From the NCBI GenBank assembly GCA_023430145.1, contig JAEZCD010000131.1, positions 1 to 14,987 of the forward strand: a DNA stretch of 14,987 nt, given 5' to 3'. Position numbers and translations under genes: made by a program. Positions 1 to 6,943 of the stretch are shown in pieces (position 1 is the stretch's first letter; each line of letters begins with the position of its first letter). Under the pieces are notes generated by a model, which saw nothing but the letters and a program-made list of their open reading frames with translations, did no database searches and was not told the DNA's origin. The DNA is from Pseudomonadota bacterium (lineage in GTDB: Bacteria > Pseudomonadota > Alphaproteobacteria > Rhizobiales > Methylopilaceae).

Positions 1-21
1 CCCTCTCCCCCTGGGAGAGGG
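1..21. repeat. Short perfect palindrome at the left window edge
   Basis: Bases 1-9 (CCCTCTCCC) and 13-21 (GGGAGAGGG) form a perfect 9-bp inverted repeat around a 3-base loop. The right-hand arm recurs at 14979-14987, the other end of the window. Such elements are frequent dispersed intergenic repeats in alphaproteobacterial genomes. It may be truncated, since the window starts exactly at its first base. Confidence 0.7.
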
Positions 22-39
22 AAGCGTCCCGGGCTGGAT

Positions 40-59
40 GGCCGGGACAAGTCTCGGCC
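40..59. repeat. Small hairpin related to the GCCGGGacaag repeat family
   Basis: Bases 40-48 (GGCCGGGAC) pair with 51-59 (GTCTCGGCC), with one G-T wobble and a two-base gap. The core resembles the perfect hairpin at 4268-4308, which contains GCCGGGcttgtCCCGGC, so both look like copies of one dispersed palindrome family at different states of decay. Function unknown. Confidence 0.4.
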
Positions 60-125
60 GTGCGGAAGCGACGATAGTCGCGAGCCGAGTCGGTAACCGA
101 GTTCCAGTTTCTTCATTGGAGCGCC

Positions 126-194
126 GCGACGAAGCACTCCGGCTTCGCGACGCCGCGAGAGACGGTGGATTGCTTCGCGTCGCTCGCAACGACG
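126..194. repeat. Degenerate unit of a dispersed palindromic repeat
   Basis: The left arm at about 126-142 (GCGACGAAGCACTCCGG) is a decayed inverse of the right arm at 166-194, which contains TGGATTGCTTCGCG and CGCTCGCAACGACG. It is the same family as the better preserved unit at 204-293, which follows 9 bases later. The two units together form a composite repeat island upstream of the caspase-like gene. Confidence 0.55.
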
Positions 195-203
195 AAGCCT
201 CGC

Positions 204-293
204 CGTCATTGCGAGGAGCGGAGCGACGAAGCAATCCAGCTCTTTGCGGCGGCAAAGGAAGGCCTGGATTGCTTCGCTTCGCTCGCAATGACG
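204..293. repeat. Dispersed palindromic repeat, well-preserved unit
   Basis: The left arm 204-239 starts CGTCATTGCGAG and ends GAAGCAATCCAG. The right arm 264-293 is its inverse, starting CTGGATTGCTTC and ending CTCGCAATGACG. The outer and inner 12 bp of the arms match perfectly. The left arm carries six extra bases in the middle. The 24-base spacer includes TTTGCGGCGGCAAA, itself a small palindrome. The arms stay open in several frames and yield spurious peptides (such as ERSDEAIQ or DCFASLAMT), which should not be taken for coding sequence. Confidence 0.8.
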
Positions 294-383
294 AGGAGAA
301 GCCTCCCCGTTTGTCCCCTCCCCCGCCCTCGGCTAGAAATGCCGCGCTGCGCCGCGTCGCCGGCGCGCTTGCCCCGGACCGCC

Positions 384-2396
384 ATGCGCCATCTCGCTCT
401 CGCGTTCCTCGCCCTCGCCGTCCTCCTCGCACCGGCCTCCTCGCGGGCGGCGAACAAGGTCGCGCTCGTCATCGGCAACAATGCCTATGAGCACGTCACG
501 CCGCTGAACACCGCCGTCAACGACGCGCGCGCCATCGGCGCCGAGCTGAAAAAGCTCGGCTTCTCGGTGCAGGTCGCCGAGAATCTCACGCAGCGGGCGA
601 TGAGCCGCGCCCTCGTCGACTTCGAGAACGCGATCGGCCCGGGCGACGTGGCGCTGGTCTTCTTCGCCGGCCACGGATTCGCGGTCAAAGGCTCGAACTA
701 CGTGCTGCCGGTCGACGTGCCGAACGCGCGCCAGGGCCAGGAGGAGCTGGTGCGCGACGCCGCCTTCGAGGCCGACCGCATCTCCGACCGCCTGCGAGAG
801 CGCGGCGCCGGCACCGTGGTGCTGGTGCTCGACGCCTGCCGCGACAATCCTTTTGCCGCGCCCGGCACGCGGGCGGCGGCCTCGACGCGCGGCCTCGCCC
901 GCATGGACCCGAGCGACGGCGTCTTCGTGCTGTTCTCGGCCGGCCAGCGGCAGGCGGCGCTCGACCGCCTCTCGGACAAGGACCCCGATCCGAACTCGGT
1001 CTTCACGCGCGCCTTCGTCGCCGAGCTGCGCCGGCCGGGCCGCACGCTCGTCGAGATCGCCAAGGGCACGCAGCTCCAGGTGCAGAAGCTCGCCGCCAGC
1101 GTCGGCTTCCGGCAGACGCCGGCCTATTACGACCAGGTGGTCGGCGACGTGGTGCTGAACGCCGGCACGGGCGCCGCTCCGGCGGTGGCCGTCGCGCCGC
1201 CGGCCGTGCCGAGCCCGCCGCAGCAGCAGCAGGCAGCCCTCATCCTGCCGCGTGCGGACCTGAAACCGCCGCCGGATCGCGGCCGCGCCGTCTCGCTCTA
1301 CGAGGAGGCCCGCTCGGCCGAGGCGCGCGGCGATGCGCTCGCCGCCCGGCGCGCCTATCTGGCGCTCGCCGAGCTCGATCTCGACGTCATCGACCCGCAT
1401 CTGCGCTTCTCCTCGGTGCTGCGCGTGCAGGACGGCCGCGCCGGGGCGCGCGAGGTCTACGGATCCCTGCGCGAGCGCTTCAAGGCGCCGGCCGTCGAGC
1501 TCGTCCACGCCATGCAGTTCGAGGATGCCGAGCGGCGGCGGCGGCTCGAAGCCTTCGTCGAGGCGCATCCGGGCTACGGGCCGGCGCAATACCTGCTCGC
1601 GCAGGAATTCGGCGAGGACCGCGCGGGCACGCCGACGCTCGCCGAGCGCCGCCGCGAGCTCGAGCTGCTGCAGGGCTTCATGCGCTTCCAGGCCGAAGGC
1701 GGGCTCGCGCAGAAATTCCTCGACCAGAGCGTCGCCGCCGACTGGATCGACCGCGCCAAGCGCCGCCTCGCGGCGGCCGAAGGAGCGATCGGCACCGCCT
1801 TCGCTCCGCAGGCGACCTTCATGCGCTCCAATTCCGGCTGGACGGCGACCGTGCAGCTGCCGGAAGCAGCCCTCGGCCTTCGCTGGCGCATCGGCGAGGC
1901 CGGCCCCTTCACCGAGGCCGGCACGCTGGCGAGCATCGACCCGCGCTCGGGCAAGCCGATGCCGAACCCGACGCTGACGCTGCCGCGCGACCAGGAACAG
2001 GCGACCATCTATGTCGCCTACACGGACCTGCGCGGCGCCGAGGCGGGGCCGTTCCCGATCGTCTTCCACCCCGACAGCGCGCTCTACGGGCAGATGCGGC
2101 AGACGCTCGACCTCATCAAGGGAAGCTGGGTCGAGTTCCGCGACTTCAACGGCGTGCTCGTCTACTACACGATGCTGGTCAGCTACCGCTGCGCCATCAA
2201 GGAGGCACGCTACGGCCTCGACGGAGCCGCGCCGAGCAAGGCCTTCGCGATCCCGCCCTGCGATCCCAAGAATCCCAACGCCATCCCGTCGAACGTCACG
2301 CCCTACATCAAGGTGCCGGGCTCGACGAAGAACCTCACCCTGCAGCTGACCTTCGCCGACGGCACGCAGTCCGCCGTCGAGACGTTCCGGCGCTAG
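384..2396 (+). CDS. Exported caspase-family (peptidase C14-like) protein
   Basis: A 670-residue protein with an N-terminal signal peptide (about residues 1-22, hydrophobic LALAFLALAVLLAPA, likely cut after SRA). A caspase-like domain follows from about residue 25 to 250. It starts KVALVIGNNAY and carries both catalytic residues: His97 in FFAGHGF and Cys152 in LDACRDNPF. A Pro/Ala/Gln-rich linker (about 258-290, with four consecutive Gln at 280-283) leads to a largely helical Arg/Glu-rich region (about 295-480) and a C-terminal domain with Cys603 and Cys626, which could form a disulfide outside the cytoplasm. Family knowledge: bacterial caspase-like proteins usually cleave after basic residues; the substrate here is unknown. 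The start at 384 is chosen for the signal peptide. ATG 339 is in frame but would put 15 polar residues in front of it. MepA follows 9 bases downstream, so co-transcription is likely. The fold call is firm; the target and biological role are not known. Confidence 0.88.
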   Translation: MRHLALAFLALAVLLAPASSRAANKVALVIGNNAYEHVTPLNTAVNDARAIGAELKKLGFSVQVAENLTQRAMSRALVDFENAIGPGDVALVFFAGHGFAVKGSNYVLPVDVPNARQGQEELVRDAAFEADRISDRLRERGAGTVVLVLDACRDNPFAAPGTRAAASTRGLARMDPSDGVFVLFSAGQRQAALDRLSDKDPDPNSVFTRAFVAELRRPGRTLVEIAKGTQLQVQKLAASVGFRQTPAYYDQVVGDVVLNAGTGAAPAVAVAPPAVPSPPQQQQAALILPRADLKPPPDRGRAVSLYEEARSAEARGDALAARRAYLALAELDLDVIDPHLRFSSVLRVQDGRAGAREVYGSLRERFKAPAVELVHAMQFEDAERRRRLEAFVEAHPGYGPAQYLLAQEFGEDRAGTPTLAERRRELELLQGFMRFQAEGGLAQKFLDQSVAADWIDRAKRRLAAAEGAIGTAFAPQATFMRSNSGWTATVQLPEAALGLRWRIGEAGPFTEAGTLASIDPRSGKPMPNPTLTLPRDQEQATIYVAYTDLRGAEAGPFPIVFHPDSALYGQMRQTLDLIKGSWVEFRDFNGVLVYYTMLVSYRCAIKEARYGLDGAAPSKAFAIPPCDPKNPNAIPSNVTPYIKVPGSTKNLTLQLTFADGTQSAVETFRR

Positions 2397-2405
2397 GAGC
2401 GGCCA

Positions 2406-3386
2406 ATGCTTTCGCGACTCCCGCTCGCCCTTCTCGGCCTCGTCCTTCTCGCCGGCGCGGCCCATTCGCAGCCGGTGCCGGTGCCGGTGCCGAAGCCCGA
2501 TATGGAGGCCGCCGATTCCGCGGACGACAATGGCGGAGCGCCGACCCCGGCTGCGAAACCCACCGCCGCCACGCTGCCGCCCGGCAAGCCGGCCAAGGAG
2601 ATTTTTGGCGCCCTCGCCAAGCCGGCGGCGGATCTCGCGCCGCGGGCGATCGGCTCCTATGCGAAAGGGTGCCTGGCCGGCGCCGTGGCGCTGCCGATCA
2701 ACGGCGAGACCTGGCAGGTCATGCGCCTGTCGCGCAACCGCAACTGGGGCCACCCGGACCTGATCGCCCTGCTCGAGCGGCTGTCCAAGCGCATGCCGCA
2801 GGTCGCCGGCTGGCGCGGCCTCCTCGTCGGCGACATCGCGCAGCCGCGCGGCGGGCCGATGCTGACAGGCCACGCCTCGCACCAGATCGGCCTCGACGCC
2901 GACGTCTGGCTCACCGAGATGCCGGAGAGGAAGCTCAGCAGCGGCGAGCGCGAGACCATGGTGCCGAACAACCTCGTCGCCGCCGACTGGAACGACGTCG
3001 ACCCGAAGACCTGGAAGCCCGAGCACCTGCGCGTCATCAAGGCGGCGGCGCAGATGCCGGAGGTGGCGCGCATCTTCTCCAACCCGGCGATCAAGAAGGC
3101 GCTCTGCCGCGAGGCCGGCACCGACCGCGCCTGGCTGAAGAAGGTGCGCCCGACGCCCGGCCACAACTACCACTTCCACATCCGCATCCGCTGCCCGGCC
3201 GGGATGGCCGGCTGTGTCGACCAGACGCCGCCGCCCGACGGCGACGGCTGCGGCAAGGAGCTCGACTGGTGGTTCAGCGACGAATACCGCAAGCCGAAGA
3301 AGTCGAAGGTGCCCTACAAGCCGCCGCCGCCGATGACCATGGATGCACTGCCCGCCGCTTGCCGGACGGTCGCCACCGCGCCCTGA
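2406..3386 (+). CDS. mepA: Penicillin-insensitive murein endopeptidase MepA (peptidase M74)
   Basis: This is a zinc metallopeptidase of the LAS group that cleaves peptide cross-links of peptidoglycan in the periplasm. The 326-residue protein has a signal peptide (about 1-21, LALLGLVLLAGAAHS), a Pro/Ala-rich spacer to about residue 75, then the M74 domain. The family signature GHASHQIGLDAD gives zinc ligands His159 and Asp166. The second signature, HNYHFHIRI, supplies the third ligand, most likely His258, with His256 beside it as the catalytic-site partner. Several Cys in the C-terminal part (RCPAGMAGC, GDGCG) suit disulfides in an exported protein. An AGGAG motif overlapping the stop codon of the caspase-like gene serves as its ribosome binding site, which supports translational coupling. 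The C-terminal end is Lys/Pro-rich. Identification is secure from the two motifs. Confidence 0.95.
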   Translation: MLSRLPLALLGLVLLAGAAHSQPVPVPVPKPDMEAADSADDNGGAPTPAAKPTAATLPPGKPAKEIFGALAKPAADLAPRAIGSYAKGCLAGAVALPINGETWQVMRLSRNRNWGHPDLIALLERLSKRMPQVAGWRGLLVGDIAQPRGGPMLTGHASHQIGLDADVWLTEMPERKLSSGERETMVPNNLVAADWNDVDPKTWKPEHLRVIKAAAQMPEVARIFSNPAIKKALCREAGTDRAWLKKVRPTPGHNYHFHIRIRCPAGMAGCVDQTPPPDGDGCGKELDWWFSDEYRKPKKSKVPYKPPPPMTMDALPAACRTVATAP

Positions 3387-3401
3387 TGCGCCGGGGATGA
3401 G

Positions 3402-4112
3402 GTGAGGCGCGGACCGGACGGTACGCTCGTCTTCCGCGCCTCGCGGATAGGCGCCCTCGTGCTCGTGGCGCTGACGGCGATCATCGCCGCCGCCTGCCTC
3501 TTCATCGTCGTGCTTCTGCTTTCGGTCGCCGATCTGTCCGTCGTCCTGTTCCTGCTCGTCGTCCTGCCGATCGGCTCGATCGGGCTCCTGCTCACCGCCA
3601 GTCCCGCCCTCGACGCCCTCGTCTCGCGGATCGAGCTGCGGCCCGACGGGGCCTTGCGGGTTCGCCTGCCGACCTTCCGCGGCCCGCTCGCATGGCTGCC
3701 GATCGTGCGCCGGAGGATCGCGCCGGCCGACATCGCGGCGGTGGACGTCCGGCGCGAGGTCCAGCGCTCGGCCGGAATGACCTGGATCGTCGACGCCGCC
3801 GCGCTGCGTCTCGCCGGCGGGGAACGCATCGTGCTCGCCCGCACGTCCGACGGGGCGCTCGTCGGCATGCCCGTCGCCGCGCTGGCCGAAGCGATCGCCG
3901 GCGCCGCCGGCAAGCCGCTGATCGACCACGGCACCGTCGAGCGCGGCGCCGTGCTCCGCGGCTTCCTTCGCGACCGCGCGCTGCCCTGGGACGCGCCCGG
4001 CCTCGATCCGGCGGCGGTCGGCCGCCTGCACGGCGCCGCCGCGCGCACCTGGGCGATCGTCGGCCTGCTGGTCGCGCTCACGGTCGTGGTTCGCGCCTGC
4101 GCGGGCGGGTGA
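3402..4112 (+). CDS. Membrane protein of unknown function
   Basis: I do not recognise this 236-residue protein. It has two adjacent strongly hydrophobic helices (about residues 17-41 and 45-66), a soluble middle domain (about 70-200) and a third hydrophobic segment near the C-terminus (about 216-232). The middle starts with an alternating strand-like pattern (RIELRPDGALRVRLP) followed by a WLP-loop, a layout reminiscent of small bacterial PH-like domains attached to two helices. That resemblance is an inference, not an identification. Translation probably starts at GTG 3402, 15 bases after the mepA stop; the nearby ATG codons at 3386 and 3397 are out of frame. The preceding GGGGATGAG is only a weak ribosome binding site. 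Its position at the end of the caspase-mepA run suggests that it is the last gene of that operon. Confidence 0.75.
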   Translation: MRRGPDGTLVFRASRIGALVLVALTAIIAAACLFIVVLLLSVADLSVVLFLLVVLPIGSIGLLLTASPALDALVSRIELRPDGALRVRLPTFRGPLAWLPIVRRRIAPADIAAVDVRREVQRSAGMTWIVDAAALRLAGGERIVLARTSDGALVGMPVAALAEAIAGAAGKPLIDHGTVERGAVLRGFLRDRALPWDAPGLDPAAVGRLHGAAARTWAIVGLLVALTVVVRACAGG

Positions 4113-4155
4113 AGTTCTTCGCGCCGACCACTCGCCCTCGTCGTTGTGGGCGGAG

Positions 4156-4203
4156 CGAAGCAATCCGGCCCTTCTTCCGGCGCTGAGAAGCTGGATTGCT
4201 TCG
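4156..4203. repeat. Dispersed palindromic repeat unit
   Basis: Bases 4156-4168 (CGAAGCAATCCGG) pair with 4191-4203 (CTGGATTGCTTCG), with one G-T wobble and a 22-base spacer. This is the inner core of the same family seen at 204-293. It lies in the gap after the membrane-protein gene, where a stem-loop could also end or stabilise that transcript. No T-run follows, so it is not called a terminator. Confidence 0.65.
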
Positions 4204-4267
4204 TCGCCTGCGCTGCCGGGAAGAGACCGCACTCCCGGACACCACGCGCCCGGCCTCGCGAATAAAC

Positions 4268-4308
4268 CTCTTCCTCATTGCCGGGCTTGTCCCGGCAATG
4301 AGGAAGAG
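4268..4308. repeat. Perfect 18-bp hairpin of the GCCGGGcttgtCCCGGC repeat family
   Basis: Bases 4268-4285 (CTCTTCCTCATTGCCGGG) are exactly complementary in inverse to 4291-4308, around the 5-base loop CTTGT. The GCCGGGcttgtCCCGGC core with flanking CATT/AATG is a widespread alphaproteobacterial intergenic palindrome. It lies between the membrane-protein gene and rnhB. Without a T-run it is better called a dispersed repeat than an intrinsic terminator, although it would form a very stable RNA hairpin. Confidence 0.85.
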
Positions 4309-4443
4309 AACGGGATCGGGCCCTCAGCGAGGTTTCCTCCCTCCCGGGGTCCGCCGGAGGCCGGCGTTCCTCGCAATGGCGGCTCCATCGCGAACCGGGC
4401 TTTCCACATCCGGGGCTCGCGACTCGGGTGCCGTCCGTGCAAG

Positions 4444-5229
4444 ATGGCGTGCATGCCGCCTCAGCCCGCCAAGTCCGCCCGCAAGGGCAATTCCGCCGCC
4501 GCGGCCGGGAAAGCGCGTAAGTCCTCGCCCCCGAGAGCTCCGGCGAAGGCGAACGGCCGCAAGGCCGGGGCCGCCGCGGAGACTTTCGGCCCGCCGACGT
4601 TCCGCATGGAGGCCGAAGCGCTCGCCGCCGGTCAGGGCCCCGTCGCCGGCATCGACGAGGCGGGCCGCGGGCCGCTCGCCGGGCCGGTCGTGGTCGCCGC
4701 CGTGGTGCTCGACCCGAACCGGATCCCCGAAGGCCTCGACGATTCCAAGAAGCTCACCGCGCAGCGTCGCGCCGAGCTCGCGGACCTGATCTTCGCCTGC
4801 GCGGAAGTCTCGATCGTCACCGCCTCGCGCGAACGAATAGACCGTGACAACATCCGCAATGCGACGCTGTGGGCCATGTCGCGCGCCGTCGCCGCCCTGC
4901 CCTGCCGCCCCGGGCTCGCGCTCGTCGACGGATGCGACACGCCGCCGAGGATCGGCTGCACGACGCGCTGCGTCGTCAAAGGCGACGCGACCGTGCTGTC
5001 GATCGCCGCCGCCTCGATCGTCGCCAAGGTCACCCGAGACCGGCTGATGATCGCGCTCGGCGAATCCTGCCCGGGCTACGGGCTCGAGAAGCACATGGGC
5101 TACTCGACCGCCGAGCATATCGAGGCCGTCGCCCGGCTCGGCCCCTCGCCGCACCACCGCCGCTCCTTCTGGCGCATCGCAGCGGCCTTCTCGGTCCAGG
5201 GGGTACTGGACTTCGACGGCGCCGGTTAG
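4444..5229 (+). CDS. rnhB: Ribonuclease HII
   Basis: RNase HII removes RNA from RNA-DNA hybrids, including single ribonucleotides misincorporated in DNA. The 261-residue form starting at ATG 4444 has a basic Ala/Lys/Pro-rich tail (about residues 1-50), then the catalytic domain. The signature GIDEAGRGPLAGP gives Asp71 and Glu72. Asp162 in VDG and Asp181 in KGD complete the four acidic metal-binding residues known from E. coli RnhB. The conserved SIAAASIVAKVTRD stretch and the end motif HHRRSF are present. Start choice is uncertain: ATG 4444, ATG 4453 (three codons later) or ATG 4606 (just before the catalytic domain) are possible, and none has a good ribosome binding site. A basic N-terminal extension is usual in rhizobial RnhB proteins, which favours 4444 or 4453. 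It converges on the minus-strand gene ending at 5281. Confidence 0.93.
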   Translation: MACMPPQPAKSARKGNSAAAAGKARKSSPPRAPAKANGRKAGAAAETFGPPTFRMEAEALAAGQGPVAGIDEAGRGPLAGPVVVAAVVLDPNRIPEGLDDSKKLTAQRRAELADLIFACAEVSIVTASRERIDRDNIRNATLWAMSRAVAALPCRPGLALVDGCDTPPRIGCTTRCVVKGDATVLSIAAASIVAKVTRDRLMIALGESCPGYGLEKHMGYSTAEHIEAVARLGPSPHHRRSFWRIAAAFSVQGVLDFDGAG

Positions 5230-5280
5230 GCACGTTCGGTCGGCAAAGCGGCCGTCAGGCGCGCTCTGCCGCACCGCGCC

Positions 5281-5976
5281 TCATCGCGGCGGCGTCAGCA
5301 GCGAGAGGATGTGCGGGCGAGCGAAGGCGCTCGACATGGCGACGATGGCGGGCTCGACGAGGCGCTCGAGCTCGCCGTCATATGTCACCGCGAAGGCGGC
5401 GAGGCCCGCCCCATCGAGCCGTGCGCGGGAGTAGAACTGCCGATCGTCGATGAAGCCGGTGACGACGTACCAGCCTCGGCCGCCGGCCGTATAGGTCACG
5501 CGCAGCCCGGGATGGCCGGCCATGATGGCCTCGCGGAAACCGGCGAGGCCCGTTCCCGGGAGCCGCACCAGCTCGATGCCGACCCGATTGTCGTCGCTGG
5601 CGAACCGCGTCCCCTGCTCGGACTGCTGCATCTGCGGCGTCAGCGCGCGCGGGATGCCGATCGTGATGCCCGTCCGCGGGTCGGTGAACGCCTCGTAGCC
5701 GGCTCGGGCTCGCGCGTCGTCAGCTTCGGCGAGGAGCTGGCCGAGCTCGTTCGCCGAGAGGCGCCCCGTCGGACGAAAGCCGCCCCCGCGCTGGAAGCGG
5801 GCGACGCTCGCCCTCAACGCAGGTCGCTGTCGTCCGTCGATGGGGCCGTCGTAATGCCCGGTCCACGCCAGCGCGGCTTGAATTGCGGTGATGTCCTCGG
5901 AAGCTCGAGCTCCAGCCGGCGCCGCCAAGGCAAAGGCAACGACCAGCGGAGCGAATCTGCGCAGCCATCGCGTCAT
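5281..5976 (-). CDS. Exported protein with peptidoglycan-binding domain
   Basis: A 231-residue protein with a signal peptide (about 1-25, RRFAPLVVAFALAAPAGARA). A PG_binding_1-like repeat follows (about 28-83: IQAALAWTGHYDGPIDG, then RASVARFQR and GRLSANELGQLL), which is the fold used to hold exported proteins on peptidoglycan. The rest (about 90-231) begins YEAFTDPRTGITIGIPRALTP and is probably a separate alpha/beta domain. I cannot assign an enzymatic motif to it. The start at 5976 is favoured over an in-frame upstream ATG at 6003 because GAGGAGG stands eight bases before it and the signal peptide begins directly. Its 3' end lies 51 bases from the convergent rnhB stop. A role at the cell wall is inferred from the domain; the function is unknown. 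Confidence 0.8.
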   Translation of the reverse strand: MTRWLRRFAPLVVAFALAAPAGARASEDITAIQAALAWTGHYDGPIDGRQRPALRASVARFQRGGGFRPTGRLSANELGQLLAEADDARARAGYEAFTDPRTGITIGIPRALTPQMQQSEQGTRFASDDNRVGIELVRLPGTGLAGFREAIMAGHPGLRVTYTAGGRGWYVVTGFIDDRQFYSRARLDGAGLAAFAVTYDGELERLVEPAIVAMSSAFARPHILSLLTPPR

Positions 5977-6117
5977 CGGTGCGTCCTCCTCACCAGCCGA
6001 CAAGCCGCGAGGCGCCTCCCGGTTCCCGGGGACGGCCGGAGGAGGACCGATTTCAGCGATGCCTGCGCAGATCGGCGATGAAGATGCGCCCTCGGGGCGT
6101 CCCGCCGGCGCACGCGC

Positions 6118-6906
6118 TCAGGGCATGTACTGGCCGCCGTTCACCTCGATGATCTGGCCCGTGACGTAGCTGCTCAGCTGCTCTGAGGCGAGATAGAGGA
6201 AAGCGCCGACGCATTCCTCGGCGACGCCGTGCCGGTCCATCGGGATCGCGGATTTCACGGCGGCGAGCGACTCGGCCGTGGAGTAGCGCTCGTGGAAGGG
6301 CGTCAGGATGACGCCGGGCGAGACGGCGTTGACGCGGATGCCCTCCATCGCCAGCTCCTTCGCCCAGCCGCGCGTGGCGGTGGAGACGAAGCCCTTCGCC
6401 GAGGCATACATCACCGAGCCGCCGGCGCCGCCGTTGCGGGCGGCGATCGAGCTGACATTGATGATCGAGCCGCCGCCGCCTTGCGCGCGCATGCGGATCA
6501 CCGCCTCGCGCACGAAGCGGACGACCTGGCGGACGTTGAGGTCGAGCACGGCGTCGAGGAACTCGTCCGTATAGTCGGCGACCGCCACGCGCTTGACGAG
6601 CGCGCCCGCATTGTTGACGAGCACGTCGAGCCGCCCGAACGCATCGACCGTCTCGGCGACGACGCGCGCCGCCGTCTCCGGCAGGTTGACGTCGCCGTGC
6701 ACGAGCAGCGCCTCGCCGCCCTCCGCCTCGATGTCGCGCGCGACCTGCTCGGCTTCGGCGCGGCTCGCGTTGAAGCCGATGGCGACCTTGGCGCCGTTGC
6801 GGCCGAAGCCGCGCGCGGCGGCCGCGCCGATGCCGGTGCTGCCGCCGGTGACGAGGACGCTCTTGCCCCGCAGATCGGGGATGACGATGCCTTTCAGGTC
6901 GAGCAT
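6118..6906 (-). CDS. Short-chain dehydrogenase/reductase (SDR), last gene of the TRAP operon
   Basis: A classical SDR of 262 residues, the usual length. The Rossmann cofactor motif TGGSTGIG is at residues 20-27, the NNAG motif at 98-101, the active-site serine in NVSS (Ser152/153) and the catalytic YxxxK pair at Tyr167 and Lys171. The end, GQIIEVNGGQYMP, is typical of the FabG-like branch. Cofactor preference (NAD or NADP) is not clear from sequence. The ATG at 6906 follows an AAGG-type ribosome binding site and lies 37 bases downstream of the dioxygenase stop. In this context it probably oxidises an alcohol made by the dioxygenase, or a later intermediate, in catabolism of the imported acid. 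The family is certain; the substrate is inferred only from position. Confidence 0.92.
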   Translation of the reverse strand: MLDLKGIVIPDLRGKSVLVTGGSTGIGAAAARGFGRNGAKVAIGFNASRAEAEQVARDIEAEGGEALLVHGDVNLPETAARVVAETVDAFGRLDVLVNNAGALVKRVAVADYTDEFLDAVLDLNVRQVVRFVREAVIRMRAQGGGGSIINVSSIAARNGGAGGSVMYASAKGFVSTATRGWAKELAMEGIRVNAVSPGVILTPFHERYSTAESLAAVKSAIPMDRHGVAEECVGAFLYLASEQLSSYVTGQIIEVNGGQYMP

Positions 6907-6943
6907 GGGATGCCTTTGCGGTTCGATGATTCGGCGCCGAGAG

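Larger units (their letters stand above)
1..383. other. Intergenic region upstream of the caspase-like gene, repeat-filled
   Basis: This stretch has no convincing gene. It holds the edge palindrome, a small hairpin and two units of a dispersed palindromic repeat (listed separately). The remaining stretch, about 294-383, must contain the promoter and leader of the caspase-like gene. I see no clear -35/-10 pair and no strong ribosome binding site there. Open frames run through the repeats on both strands but only encode repeat-derived peptides. Confidence 0.7.
4113..4443. other. Repeat-bearing intergenic region between the membrane-protein gene and rnhB
   Basis: Apart from the two palindromic repeats listed separately, nothing coding is convincing here. 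The rnhB reading frame stays open back to a GTG at 4144, but that extension runs straight through both palindromes and is not taken as protein. The stretch 4310-4443 must hold the rnhB promoter. I see no clear consensus boxes in it. Confidence 0.65.

Noticed and set aside
165..383. N-terminal extension of the caspase-like gene with peptide motifs such as HCEERSDEAIQ and DCFASLAMT
   Set aside because: These peptides are translations of the dispersed palindromic repeat. The signal peptide beginning at 384 marks the real start.
333..4232. Very long minus-strand open frame (about 1300 codons) opposite the caspase, mepA and membrane-protein genes
   Set aside because: It is antisense to three well-supported genes. 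The translation is Arg/Ala/Gly/Glu-rich without domains, as expected when a GC-rich gene is read on the opposite strand.
4144..4443. N-terminal extension of rnhB by 100 codons
   Set aside because: It runs through two intergenic palindromes. The family needs only the domain starting near codon 68 of the shorter form plus a short basic tail.
6087..6099. CGCCC/GGGCG stem downstream of the SDR gene as an operon terminator
   Set aside because: The stem is only 5 bp and has no T-run on the transcribed strand, so it is too weak to call in such GC-rich DNA.
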